Origin: Sepioteuthis lessoniana
Lineage: Eukaryota; Mollusca; Cephalopoda; Myopsida; Loliginidae
Assembly (NCBI GenBank): GCA_963585895.1
Contig: OY757916.1
Coordinates: forward strand, 21,565,560 to 21,629,559
DNA length: 64,000 nucleotides
Direction: 5' to 3'
The notes beneath the pieces are model-generated. The model was not told the origin of the DNA and searched no databases. It saw nothing but the letters and a program-made list of their open reading frames with translations. The translations under genes were made by a program, and so were the position numbers. This document shows, one piece after another, positions 33,280 through 43,099 of the stretch (positions are counted from its first letter, which is position 1; every line of letters starts with the position of its first letter).

Positions 33280-33975
33280 ATTTGGTTTTATGGCATATCA
33301 ACGATTGTTGGTTATTTAATACGGCGACACGAGTTCAAATCCTGGACGAGATTTCACATAGCACTAATACCCTTGGGAAAGGTATGGATCCAATTATTCT
33401 CCCTCCACCTATGGGTAAATAGTAGGACAGACTAGGTTCTTCAGCCTTGTCGAGGCAACTAGTCTAGGAGAAGGAAAACTCTGAATTCAAACTTGTTAAA
33501 CTTCGGTTAAAGATCGACCTTGTGTCATATCCTGCCCGAGCGGAGGGGTTGGTATATATCTATTTAATACTCAACCCGGTTTATACATATATATGAGATA
33601 TGTATAATTTGTTAGCATAAGTCAACAGAGTTAAATAGTTTCAAGTATTGCAATGTATCACTAACAATTCAATTAAATGTCAGTGATTTGTTTACACACA
33701 GTTAAACGATCAAACAGTTCTATTTCTGACAATTCGATTTTGCATACGTTATTTGTTTGCACTCAGTTTAAACATCAAAAAGTTCTATTCGACCCATTGA
33801 TATGGCCCTATCAGATGCTACTACTTCTGGCCAAAGTGGACCTGGGAGTTATGGCAATGAAGAGGTACTCCACATTCCCCAAAACTCAAGCACTACTGGA
33901 GCCGCGTTGGGTGGGGTCTTATCCTTCTTCTGAGATGCAGTCGGTGTATTCTACAGCCCAGTCGACTGGAATACA
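33280..33975 (-). repeat. Family A dispersed retroposon, antisense, interrupted by SINE D
   Basis: The reverse tail (ggttttatggcatatcaacg ... ggttatttaat) at 33283-33322 is cut by a SINE D with a 10-bp duplication. It resumes at 33561 with 'tttaatactcaacccggttt', AT-rich repeats, 'tatggccctatcagatgcta', 'gaagaggtactccacattcc', and ends 'gtattctacagcccagtcga'. The 113-codon ORF (33677-34018) is repeat-derived. Confidence 0.85.
33323..33560 (+). mobile_element. SINE D, 5' truncated, with 10-bp target duplication
   Basis: Inserted into a family A tail with the exact duplication tatttaatac (33313-33322 and 33561-33570). Starts 'ggcgacacgagttcaaatcc' (B box), continues 'cttgggaaaggtatggatcc', 'ggacagactaggttcttcag', 'aggcaactagtctaggagaa', ending 'gagcggaggggttggtatat'. 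This fixes the 3' end of SINE D and shows retroposition. Confidence 0.92.
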
Positions 33976-34176
33976 ATCACTTGAAAAGATGTACAAATGC
34001 TTTGGGTTCATGCCGTAGAATATTACTATGTGTTTTCAACGATTTCTACTTTCAAGCACCACACATATTCACACATTTTCTCATTTCCACATCTCATTCA
34101 GTTATAATAAATTTCACAAGTTTGTGTTAATAGAATAAGTTATTTACTTGAGACAAGTATAGATACGAAGATCACT

Positions 34177-35017
34177 AAATAAGTTTCCAGACTTTTTTGG
34201 TATTGGAACTTTTATTGATAGTACACACTATTCCCCTTTCGAAGTAATCTCCTCCGGCTGCAATGCACTTGTTGTACTGTTCCAACAACTTCTGGAAGTC
34301 CCCTTGGAAGTCCTCTTGTGTGAGCGTGTTAATGGCCTTCGTCAGAGCCTCTTTCCTCTCCTCAATTGTCTCATAACGACAGCCTGTGAGCTTAGGGAAT
34401 AACCTAAAGTCACAGGGAGCAACGTCTTGACTTTAGGGAGGCTGAGGAACTGTTTTGTTGCCCATCTAGGCCAAATAGTCTGTGACAAGGATGGAGTTGT
34501 GGACTCGTGTATTGTCCTGGTGGAAATGCCACTGAGCCGATTTGAAGAGTGCTGGCCTCTGCCCTAGGAATCTCTTCTGATCTCCCTTAAAACCTCAACA
34601 TGGTAACCCTAACTCTAACCCTTTGGCCAATCAACTGTGGTGTATTGACTTCCTTACTCCTCCCACACCTCTCATCATCCCTCACAGACTCTGTGCCTTC
34701 CTTGAATCTCTTATGCCACTCAAAAACTGATGATCGATTCACGCAAGATGCTCCAAAAGCAGTCTGAAGCATTCCATACTTTTCAGTGTCATTTTATCCA
34801 AGTTTAAAACAGAATTTTATTGCATTTTTGAAATGTGCCAGCTGTGACAATCAAGATTTTGTAGGGTGTATTCCAATTGCTGCTGTAGCTGTTAATTTAA
34901 ACCTGAAATCATAAAACTTGGTCAGTCATCTTATAAGATGTATAGCAATAAGATACTGAATTTCCAAGAGTCTACGACAATTTTAAATTCCAATACAAAA
35001 AAGTCTTTGAACTTATT
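34177..35017 (-). pseudogene. Mariner transposon M1, internally deleted
   Basis: Terminal inverted repeats 'aataagtttccagacttttt' (left) and its reverse near 35017. On the minus strand the N-terminal helix-turn-helix region remains (FEWHKRFKEGTESVRDDERC, 34587-34772). A deletion follows, then FKSAQWHFHQDNTRVHNSIL with the second catalytic D, and DVAPCDFRLFPKLTGC with the third (frameshifts and stops between). The first catalytic D lies in the deleted part. About 840 bp against about 1.3 kb for a full mariner. The deletion junction carries CCCTAA-like repeats (34602-34622). Dead and non-autonomous. Confidence 0.88.
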
Positions 35018-35039
35018 GAATGCTCTACGTATTTGCGCA

Positions 35040-35410
35040 CTTTTTATTATATCAATCGTTCGTTTTCTCACTGTTAAATGGTTTCAAGTATTGTTGTCTA
35101 ATATTCATAATTCTCTTTAATATTAATCTTTTGCTTCTACACAATAAAATTGTTTCAAGTATTGCTATCAAGCACTAATAGTTATATTTAATATCAATCA
35201 TTTGTTTTCTGTCAGTTAAATGGTTTCAAGTATTGTTGTCTAATATTAATAATTCTATTTAATATTAATCCTTTGTTTGCTCAGAGTTTCAAATATTCTT
35301 ATCTAACATTAATAGTTCTATTTACTTTTAATAATTCTTTGAGCACAATTAAATGGTTTCAATTATTCTTAGCTATCACCAATAATTCAATTCAATATGA
35401 TTCATTTGTT
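35040..35410 (-). repeat. Family A AT-rich internal repeats, antisense
   Basis: About five units of ~65-70 bp: 'cagttaaatggtttcaagta', 'ttgttgtctaatattaataa', 'ttctatttaatattaatc'. They are the internal repeats of the AT-rich family A subtype. A short 'ggggagggtcttacttc' near 35500 is a remnant of the unique part. Confidence 0.7.
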
Positions 35411-35734
35411 TGAACATAGTGTAATTGTTTTTAAGTATTGTTATTTCTGCTCAGCCATTAGGATCCTGTCCTCAAGCCCTTCTGGTCATCACTCGTTGGG
35501 GAGGGTCTTACTTCATAAATTATTTGTTTATACTGGAAACCTTATATATAACCATCCAGACTTCTTGAAGGAGCCGATAATTAAAGAACAATGCACCTGC
35601 GTCCAACAGATTTCCCTAGTAACACATTAAAGGTATTTCCTTCGTTATCGGTGACCCTTCGAATGCTAAGAATAAAAACAAACCAGTTGGCTGTTTTACA
35701 TAAAACTCAAGAGAAGAGCAGAGATTGATAAATA

Positions 35735-35875
35735 TTTTGTTTCAGGGTATTAGCGTGATGTGAAATACTAACAACCAAGTCCAGGATTTGAACCTGGATT
35801 GTCGCGGTTGTCCTTCCTCAAAACCAGTTGCCCTCCTAAGGCGAGAGAACTCAGTCTGCTCTACTAAATTACCTA
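35735..35875 (-). mobile_element. SINE D, rearranged fragment
   Basis: 'gtgatgtgaaatactaacaa', 'gtccaggatttgaacctgga' (B box in reverse), then 'ccagttgccctcctaaggcg' and 'ctcagtctgctctactaaat'. The head and body pieces are in an order that differs from other copies. Another scrap ('acctgacacaaggtcaatga') is at 36075-36100. Confidence 0.6.
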
Positions 35876-36434
35876 TAACTCTGGGTTATAGGGGTAGAAG
35901 AGAGGAGTACGTATCATTCACAGTAAAGAAAACGCAATCAAGTTTTAACTTAGCTCGTAAGCCCATCTTTTTAGCGATAAGCATTACATTACTGGTTTGT
36001 TTCTTTGTTTGCTTGTTTGTTTGTTTGTTTTTTGCATATCAATCTTTGATATTTGTTACTGCCTCCCACCAGACAGAACCTGACACAAGGTCAATGACTC
36101 GAAGGTCGATTATAATGAGGATTTAGGAGAACGTATGGTCGGGCACGAGCCGAGGCTCGAGTCCTGTTGGATTATGCTGTTCATCGGCCTACTTAGTGCA
36201 ATGTGGGTCTGAGGAGCCTAGCTGGATTTGGACCCAAATGACAGATCATAGGGTAAACTAGACCGCAAGATCCAGTGTTATACAACGGTGACATCTCACC
36301 CACCCGAAGGTGGCCCACCTGAAGCTGGGAACCTTTCGGTCTCTCGTCTGCCATAGAGCATTGATCGTCCGGCACAGATGCCAGACAGTCCGCTGTAAGG
36401 CCTCTGCATGAAGCACAGTGGCAAATCAAGATCA

Positions 36435-37455
36435 TATAATGGTGTGTCAATCTCTGTTGGTTATTTAATGCCAAATTCATTTTTATACAAATAAACAATT
36501 CTATTTCAAACAATTCAGTTTAGTATATTGTTATGTTTTGACCTTTTGACCCGGCCAAAAATGCCATTCAAGGTGGTGCACCGGAAGGAAGTGACACATC
36601 CCGGTCGCTGGAAATCGGAAGAGGTTGCGTAGGCGTTGAGGCGTGTCTGTATTACTGTGTGGGAGTTTGAAGATAATATAAGGCCGACGAATTGAGGACA
36701 GTGGGAGATAGGCGAGTAGGAGGGCAAGCAGTACAGTGGAAGACGGAAGTAGACGCGATGTAGTTGGGAAAGCCAGCACACAGAAGAGTTTACTCCAGGG
36801 TCCGGTTGAGCAACCATGGAGAACGAGAAAGACACAACGCTGACGGCCACGACTTCGGGGTCAAAATATTTCAGTAATGTTCGGTCCCCAGCGACCTCTC
36901 ACACGCAAACTTTGAGTAACCCTTTTCGAAACCTTACAAATAAAGTGAGAGGTAAAAAGTCTTCCCGCGTCTTCTTTCCTGCGTGCGTCGTTTATTCCTG
37001 TGTCTTTATAATCGGGCGTCTTAATTATTATTGCATCGGTATGCATCCAGCATATATATGTATATTTCTGCATGAATCAGCAGATGACTATATAACAATA
37101 TGTGCACCATTTAATTGTCAAAAACTTTCTATTTCAAGCTATCCAGTTTAGTCAAACATTTAAGCATAGTTTTTGTCAAAATAGTTCTATTTCAAACAAT
37201 TCTGTTTAGCATAAGTACGCAATCTAGTTCTATTTGACCCATAGATAGGAGCCTGTCAGGTGCGACCACTCCGGGCTAGAGTCGACCTGGGAGCGATGGC
37301 AATGAAGGGGTACTCCACATTCCCCAAAGCTCCAGCATTACTGGAAACTCACGATCAGATTGCTTAGTGTCATATCAGGACGCTCGTAGGGGGCCGGTCT
37401 TACCTCCGTAGAGATGCAGTCGGTATATTCTACAGTCCCAGCCGACTGGGTAACA
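36435..37455 (-). repeat. Family A dispersed retroposon, antisense, split by an LTR
   Basis: Tail side 36440-36528 ('atcaatctctgttggttatt', 'ttcaaacaattcagtttagt'), then the inserted LTR 36529-37097, then continuation 'cagtttagtcaaac', 'gatggcaatgaaggggtact', 'ctccagcattactggaaact', 'ggtatattctacagtcccag'. Confidence 0.85.
36529..37097 (+). mobile_element. Solo LTR of a second type, nested in family A
   Basis: 569 bp with TGTTATGTTTTG start and 'gactatataaca' end (TGTTAT/ATAACA inverted ends), flanked by the exact duplication 'atat' (36525-36528; 37098-37101). It has an AATAAA at about 36939-36945. It shares no obvious sequence with family B. Orientation is by the AATAAA signal. ORFs on both strands (up to 111 codons) are not recognisable proteins. 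Confidence 0.85.
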
Positions 37456-37549
37456 CAGCACTGATGCCTCCATCCACACAGACAAATGCTGAACACGCAT
37501 ATACTTGATTAGATATATATACATATTGTTTTTTCTTATTTTCATGTTA

Positions 37550-37556
<7 letters not shown>

Positions 37557-37591
<35 letters not shown>

Positions 37592-37606
37592 GTATAAATA
37601 TATATT

Positions 37607-37660
<54 letters not shown>

Positions 37661-37685
37661 ATGTTTGTGTGTGTGTGTGCGTTAA
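37557..37685. repeat. Compound (CA)n/(AT)n/(TG)n microsatellite
   Basis: Begins with 'cacacacaca' runs, then 'tatatata', 'cacacaca', 'atatatat', 'gtgtgtgtgt', and ends 'gcgttaacatgaaaataaga'. Because 'tcttattttcatgttaacac' precedes it at 37536, the whole is a ~150-bp near-perfect palindrome able to form a cruciform. Confidence 0.85.
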
Positions 37686-37966
37686 CATGAAAATAAGAAA
37701 AAACAGTATATTTAAAGTTTGTATTTATTTATATATGAATGATAAGCCATCGTAGAAAGTTTCAGTTCTCCTTTTTAAACCATGTTAGGGCGATGTATTT
37801 TGGAGATGTCGACTTATCCAAAATTCAAATGCGAAAATTCTTTATGTTCTAGTATCGTTAAAAACGTTCAATTTCGAAATGAATTTAACTTTATTCTTTT
37901 TATTTATTTGTTTGTTTATTTGTTTATTTTTCTCCAAAAGCGTTACACTAACACTACTAACACTAT

Positions 37967-38020
37967 GTTTACATTACCCCGAAGATGGTTTTAAATAAAC
38001 CGAAACGTTGAACGTGGCAT
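37967..38020 (+). ncRNA. Degenerate hammerhead-like motif
   Basis: 'ccCGAAGA-tGGTTT-taaat-AAACC-GAAACGTT': stem II GGUUU/AAACC is perfect and GAAA is intact, but the first core element is CCGAAGA instead of CUGANGA. No good stem I is visible. Probably a dead relic of the same class of motif as at 25135. Confidence 0.35.
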
Positions 38021-38689
38021 ATTATTGATATTGATAAATACATCCTTTGAATACATTGTTTTGTCATATTTTCATATATACAAAACGTCGGATTTATTTC
38101 CGTTTTTTTTTTTCATATATATATATATATATGTCGGCGAGACATGTGAGCCATAACGAATTTTGACAGGCAGAAGACAAACATTCAGCTGAAGGAATCC
38201 TAATGGCTTTTCTCCAGAATAGCCTCCTTTTTTCAATGTTATTACCATCGTTCCTGATGAGACCTTGTTTGACCTCGGCACGTACAGCTTTGCGAAGTTT
38301 ACAGAGAATGAATTATAGCGAGTTGTAAATAATAGAAGAAAAGAAAGCAGCCCCCCCACCAGAGATTCTTTTAGATCACTTCCTACGTTGCAAGGTTAGC
38401 AAGAATTGCCTGGGATCAATTGAACTGACCCGCAATGCCTAATCTCCACGGCAATCGTTGGATTTGTTGTTATTGATCACAATCAAGAATGGTTGTTTGC
38501 GTTGTCGCCTCAATTGTCTTTTGCTGGATTAAGTCTTTTGTTATATCTTTCTGAGCGCTTTTAAGTAAGACGAAGTGAAACCCGTTGTAAAAGCGAAAAA
38601 ATCGGTTACACTTCAGATGTTTGTGTTAAAACAAAACAAGAAAAAAACAAAAAAAACAAAAAAACAAACGAAAAACAAAAACGGTGAGA
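38021..38689. other. No gene recognised
   Basis: (AT)n at 38118-38132 and adenine-rich runs at 38635-38680. The 95-codon minus ORF (38072-38359) has no motif that I know. Confidence 0.35.
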
Positions 38690-38757
38690 ATTAATTTTTA
38701 TTTATTGCGGACTTTTTGTCCTCATCTTGGTGGGGTTTTTTGGTGTTGTTTCTTCTT

Positions 38758-38802
38758 TCACTACGTTTCGGCCAAATTTCACCTCTGGCCTTCTTCATGT
38801 GA
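38758..38802 (-). ncRNA. Hammerhead-like motif in SINE F (copy 1)
   Basis: Minus strand: UCAC, AUGAAGA (first C of CUGANGA changed to A), stem II GGCCA...UGGCC, GAAAC, GUA, GUGA. UCAC/GUGA closes stem I. Stem III would be only A:U and C:G with no loop, so it could form only between two molecules. One core change suggests that this copy is inactive. Confidence 0.4.
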
Positions 38803-39089
38803 TTTACCGCGACCTCGGATAGGAATGCTGAGTCTTGTAACCGTATCCCCAGTAATTACTGCCTTCCATAGTTGTTGTCTATCGCACCACATTTTTGACC
38901 AAGTAAACCTCTGGCCGGCTTGGGTAGGATTTGAAACCGCTATCTTCTGACAATGCTCACCTGAAACCGTAGAGACTCTACGCCTCTATCCGCTGCGCCC
39001 TGTGGTGCAATAGACAACAACTATGGAAGGCAGTAATTACTGGGGATACGGTTACAAGACTCAGCATTCCTATCCGAGGTCGCGGTAAA

Positions 39090-39134
39090 TCACCTGATAA
39101 AGGCCAGAGGTTAAATTTGGCCGAAACGTAGTGA
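39090..39134 (+). ncRNA. Hammerhead-like motif in SINE F (copy 2)
   Basis: Plus strand: UCAC, CUGAUAA (G of the final GA changed to A), stem II GGCCA...UGGCC, GAAAC, GUA, GUGA. The two SINE F copies have different core lesions, and each keeps the base the other has lost, which fits decay from a common intact core. Confidence 0.4.
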
Positions 39135-39469
39135 AAGAAGAAACAACACAACAACAAAAAAAAACTACCGAGATGAGGACAAAAAGTCCGCAATAAATAA
39201 AAATTAATTCTTAGATTAAGAAGCCTCATCTCAAAATGATTCCAATTAAAGACAATAACAAAAACGGTGATCATTCAAAACGCAAGAGTTAAAAAAAGTT
39301 CACCTCCTGCATCTGTTCAAAGTTCACTCCCACCTTTCATATTCGGTAGGCAAATACCGTAACCCAAAGTTTAACGGGAGATCTTTATTTGTGTTACTTT
39401 GAGTTAGATTTTCGCGCTGTCCGACAGATTTTAACTCTGAGTACATACAAAAAAATCATTTTGAACTCT

Positions 39470-39670
39470 GACCCCCAACTATACAGACATTTAGTAACGG
39501 TTAGTGTCATAGGTTATGTAATCGACATTTAGTAACGGTTAGTGTCATAGGTTATGTAATCGACAACCCGACCCCCAACTATACAGACATTTAGTAACGG
39601 TTAGTGTCATAGGTTATGTAATCGACATTTAGTAACGGTTAGTGTCATAGGTTATGTAATCGACAACCCG
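39470..39670. repeat. Two-level tandem repeat, 38 bp within 100 bp
   Basis: The 38-bp unit 'gacatttagtaacggttagt' + 'gtcataggttatgtaatc' occurs twice in tandem (39486, 39524), and the 100-bp block including 'cgacccccaactatacag' is itself duplicated (39471, 39571), giving four units. The copies appear identical, so the duplication is recent or homogenised. Confidence 0.9.
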
Positions 39671-39850
39671 AGTTCAGATCTTAGACGAGGCTGTTTAAAT
39701 TTCACTTTGAGTTAATATCCTCAGAAACGGTACAAATCCATTTGTCCCCACTCCACCAGATATGGGTAAAAAACTGGACTGACTAGGTTTTTTTTCTCTA
39801 CTAAGCCAACCAAAATAGAAACTCTGAATCTATCCAATTGTCCAACACTG
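39660..39850 (+). mobile_element. SINE D, sense, 5' truncated and diverged
   Basis: 'cgacaacccgagttcagatc' (B box), 'ctcagaaacggtacaaatcc', 'ctccaccagatatgggtaaa', 'ctggactgactaggtt', 'ctctgaatctatcca'. A separate tRNA-like stretch follows at 39860-39925 ('ctggttcaatccc' B box), probably the head of a further unclassified SINE. Confidence 0.7.
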
Positions 39851-40395
39851 AATAAGGCGTTTGGTTAGAAAGTGCTTCTGAGAGAAATTATCTGAAGGTT
39901 GCTGGTTCAATCCCAACAATAAGTAAGACTAACAAGGAATACATACTGTAACTTAACATTGTACCCAGTCATAGTTGGGGGGTCCTCGTGGGGTATCTCT
40001 AGAAAATTTTGTGCGTATAATTCTATAGGATCGATCCCGGGTTTTGCATATAACATGTTCGTATGGTCAAATTTAAATTTCTCGCATAACTCCCAGTGGA
40101 TCAAATTCCGACTCAGTGGTGTCTAGTTTCTATACTCTTTTTACGTTGATTAACCGCATTTGCTTATTGATCGTTTCGTCTCTATCACCACATATCCTAC
40201 ACTTGTTAATTTGTTGCTTCTTAAAATTTTTTGCTAAAGCGTAGTTTGTCCTTATGGCGTTGTTTTGTGCTGTCGTTAGAAGAGATTCAGTTTCCCTCTT
40301 AAGGTTTCCCTTTTCCATGTACATGTTTCCCGGTGTGATTTTTCGCTTGTTTGCTAGTTGAAATATCGATAAAAAGTTTTTCCTTCCCGTTTTCT

Positions 40396-40645
40396 AGGTT
40401 TGGTTGGTTTGGTTTCTTTGTTTAATGGCATATCAACCTTTGTAGGTTATTTAATGCCAAATCTATTCTCCTAGAAGAACAGTAGTGGTACTATTTAACC
40501 CATAGCTGGGAGGATAAGGGGGTTTATACCTTTCCCCAGGGTATTTGCCCAAAAGTGAACGTAATAGCGCGACTGGAGTACGAACTCGCGTACTACGATT
40601 CCGCAGTCCACCGCTTTAACCATTACACCACGAGGACACCCCCGT
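40396..40645 (-). mobile_element. SINE C inserted in LINE R
   Basis: Complete: hairpin tail in reverse at 40425-40465, 'gaacagtagtggtactattt', 'gctgggaggataagggggtt', 'gtgaacgtaatagcgcgact', 'ggagtacgaactcgcgtact', head 'ccgctttaaccattacacca'. The sequence 'cgttttctaggt' / 'cgtttttgttttctag' at the two edges may be the target duplication (ttttctag). Confidence 0.87.
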
Positions 40646-40987
40646 TTTTGTTTTCTAGTTATAGTTAATCCTTGTGTTGTTGGTGTTGTTTCTGATCACT
40701 GTAATAAGTCTTTCTTTGTTCTTTTTTATAGAGTATTCGAGTCGACGCTATATTTGATGTTAGCAAGTCTACTTCCTCCTTCTTTGCTTGACACATAGAG
40801 TCTGTCAACGTCATCTCTGGGATCTAAGGCCTTATGCATCATCATGAGTTTTCTTGTCCATTTGTTGGAGTTCTTTGGTCCATTTTTTGAAGTTCTTCCA
40901 TTGTCCACTTTAAGAATGGTCCCGAGTATGTTACAAGACAGCAGCCCAGGTGTTTATCTTTTTTTTAAATCAGGTGTCAGGTATTTA

Positions 40988-41900
40988 CAGGGTGGAACGA
41001 TAAAATTGTCGCCCTAGAAAAGACGACATGATTCCATTTCCGTTTAATGAAAACCGTTTTTCTTTTTTTGTTGCAGGCCACCTACTAGTTGGCCAGTTAT
41101 GTAGAAATCCCAAGAGCGATAGGAGCCTTCTATCATGTCTGAAAGTGACACAATGCTCAACGAGTGAGATCGGAGATGCGCCACTGTACAATTCATGATC
41201 TCTACCGATCCAAGTTATGACAACAGGACTATTGCCAGCACCCTCAAAATGCATCCCTGGATTGCCAAGAATAACATGGACGTGCCCCGGGTGATGAAAA
41301 CAGTTTCCGGCTTCGGTTATGTTCTTTGGTGTGTTTTCAAGTGAGGTCCATATCATGCCACCTCACATCTTCGAAGTCGGCTTGAAAGTCAACACCAAAG
41401 TGTACCTGGATGTACTGAAGTGTGTGGTGATCCCCTGGTGCAAACAGGTGGCCGGTGGCTGACCCTGGGTGTGGCAGCAGGACTCGACGCCGGCCCACAA
41501 GTCTAAAGAGACCTAGGCTTGGCTTCAGAAGGAGTGCTACGACTTTGTATCCTTCTCTCACTGGCCGCCCTCCTCCCTCGACCTGAACCCGCTGGACTAC
41601 TTCGTTTGGTCATACGTCGAGAACATCACCAACATGACCTCCCGCAACACCAAAGCCAGCCTGATCGCTGCCATCCGCCGAGTATTCACTGAGCTCCCGT
41701 CGGCGCTTGTGGAAAAGGCATGATCCCAGTTCCGGATCCGTATCGAGGCAGTTATTGAGGCTGAAGGCGACTACTTTGAATGAATAGATGTCAGCTCTAC
41801 TACATAATCAAGTAACCTGAATTGATTTTTTCAATAAAAGTTTTTAAATAAAGCTGTAGTGTTGTTTTCTTTAGGACGACAATTTTATCGTTCCACCCCG
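40988..41900 (+). pseudogene. Tc1/mariner-superfamily element, DD37D-type, in LINE R
   Basis: 913 bp, flanked by TA on both sides. Terminal inverted repeats of about 28 bp start cagggtggaacgataaaatt and end in the reverse 'aattttatcgttccaccccg'. Plus-strand ORF remnants: MPPHIFEVGLKVNTKVYLDV; QQDSTPAHKS with the second catalytic D; then SSLDLNPLDYFVW with the third D 37 residues later; ending IEAEGDYFE. At least three stops and frameshifts, and a reduced N-terminal region (41020-41330). Clearly dead. The GC-richer coding part contrasts with the AT-rich surroundings. Confidence 0.88.
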
Positions 41901-42096
41901 TATTTTGGTTTCGAGTAATTTTCTCGTTACTTTTATTTTTTCATCTCTGTTTATTTGAAGGTATTCGCTCCTAATATTACCAAGTACCTATTATTTTCCT
42001 TTTCTTTGAGCATTCTGGTCTTTCCCTAATTTGATTGATCTATTCCTTCTGTCATTTGTCGTTTTCGGCTTCACATTATTATCATGGCAAATTTAT

Positions 42097-42978
42097 CCAG
42101 GAGGCGCATACGATAAGTTTCCAGACTTTTTTCGTATGGGAACTTTTATTGATAGTACATACATGAAACTTTAGTCCCCTTCGAAGTAATCTCCTCCGAG
42201 AGCAATGCACTTGTTCTACCGTTCTAACAACTTCTGGAAGTCCTCTTGTGCGAGCGTGTCAATGACCTTCGTCACAGTCTCTTTCTTCTCCTCAATTGTC
42301 TCATAAGGACAGCCTCTGAGCTAAGGGAATAACCAAGTGTCACAGGGAGCAAGGTCTCGACTTTAGGGAGGCTAAGGAACTGTGTTGATGCCCATCTTGG
42401 TCAAATAGTCTGTGACAAGGATGAATTTATGGACTGGTGTATTGTCCTGGTGGAAATGCCATTGACCCGATTTGAAGAGTGCTGGCCTCTTTTCTAGAGA
42501 TCTCTTCCTGAACTCCCGTAAAACCTCAACATAGTAATCTTAACCCTAACCCTAACACTTCAGCCAATCAACTCTGGTGTACTGACTTCCTTACTCCTCC
42601 CACACCTCTCATCATCCCTCACAGACTCCGTGCTTTCCTTGAATCTCTTTTGCGACTCAAAAACTGATGCTCAGTTCATTCCATACTTTTCTGTTGCATT
42701 TTTTCCAAGTTTAAAACAGAATTTTATTTCATATCGTTCTTTTAAAGTGTCAGATTGCATTTTTGAAATTCACCAGCTGTGACAATCAGGCTTTAGTAGG
42801 GTGTATTTCAATTCCTGCTGTAGCTGTTCATTTGAATGTGAAATCATAAAACTTGGTCAGTCATCTCATAAGATGTATAGCAATAACATAGTGAATTTTC
42901 AAAAGTCTACGAAAAAGGACTGGAAATTTTAACTGTCCCTACGAAAAAGGACTGGAAATTTATCGTATGCCCCTCGTA
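42097..42978 (-). pseudogene. Mariner transposon M2, internally deleted, in LINE R
   Basis: Terminal repeats 'ggcgcatacgataagtttcc' and reverse 'atttatcgtatgcccctcg', next to TA. The minus strand keeps HQDNTPVHKFILVTDYLTKM and DLAPCDTWLFP; 34 residues separate the two Ds, the DD34D spacing of true mariners. Stops and frameshifts occur. The N-terminal helix-turn-helix part is at 42600-42700. The junction has taaccctaaccctaac (42541-42556). The inner end sequence 'acgaaaaaggactggaaatt' is duplicated at 42909 and 42951. LINE R reads on across the insertion. Confidence 0.87.
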
Positions 42979-43099
42979 TCTGAAAGTCCATTCCTATATC
43001 CTGACTGTATATCTTGACAACATGTGTGACGATTTCCAATTCTTTTTCATTTTTGGCAAACAGTTTGATGTCATCCATATATATTAGGTGTTAAATTTT

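Larger units (their letters stand above)
38690..39215. mobile_element. SINE F pair forming a ~205-bp arm palindrome
   Basis: The left part (38690-38993) is a full SINE F on the minus strand. Its tRNA-like head lies at 38915-38993 ('gggcgcagcggatagaggcg' and B box 'cggtttcaaatcctaccc' in reverse). The right part (39001-39215) is the body and tail in sense. Body phrases 'caacaactatggaaggcagt' and 'gggatacggttacaagactc' occur in both arms. The hairpin ggac-aaaaa-gtcc is at both ends. ORFs of 88 and 98 codons on opposite strands are mirror by-products. Confidence 0.82.
40030..43095 (-). pseudogene. LINE R: non-LTR retrotransposon with CCHC, broken by three insertions
   Basis: Minus strand in order: the reverse transcriptase active site YMDDIKLFAKNEKELE (about 43085-43040) and IYSQDIGMDF; a mariner insertion; then KEKENNRYLVILGANTF and TEMK (42060-41905); a DD37D element insertion; then SGPFLKWTMEELQKMDQRT and HKALDPRDDVDRLYVSSKEG (40930-40740); a SINE C insertion; then KRETESLLTTAQNNAIRTNY, a CRICGDRDETINK knuckle whose H is lost (40290-40160), and IHWELCEKFKFDHTN (40100-40050). 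This order is that of LINEs with a C-terminal CCHC motif and restriction-like endonuclease (R2/NeSL-type groups). Many stops; dead. Confidence 0.87.

Noticed and set aside
33677-34018. 113-codon plus-strand ORF
   Set aside because: Lies wholly in antisense family A; the equivalent frame is broken in the other copies.
36815-37151. 111-codon plus-strand ORF as a gene
   Set aside because: Covers the end of a solo LTR and the family A host sequence; an overlapping ORF is open on the opposite strand; no domain.
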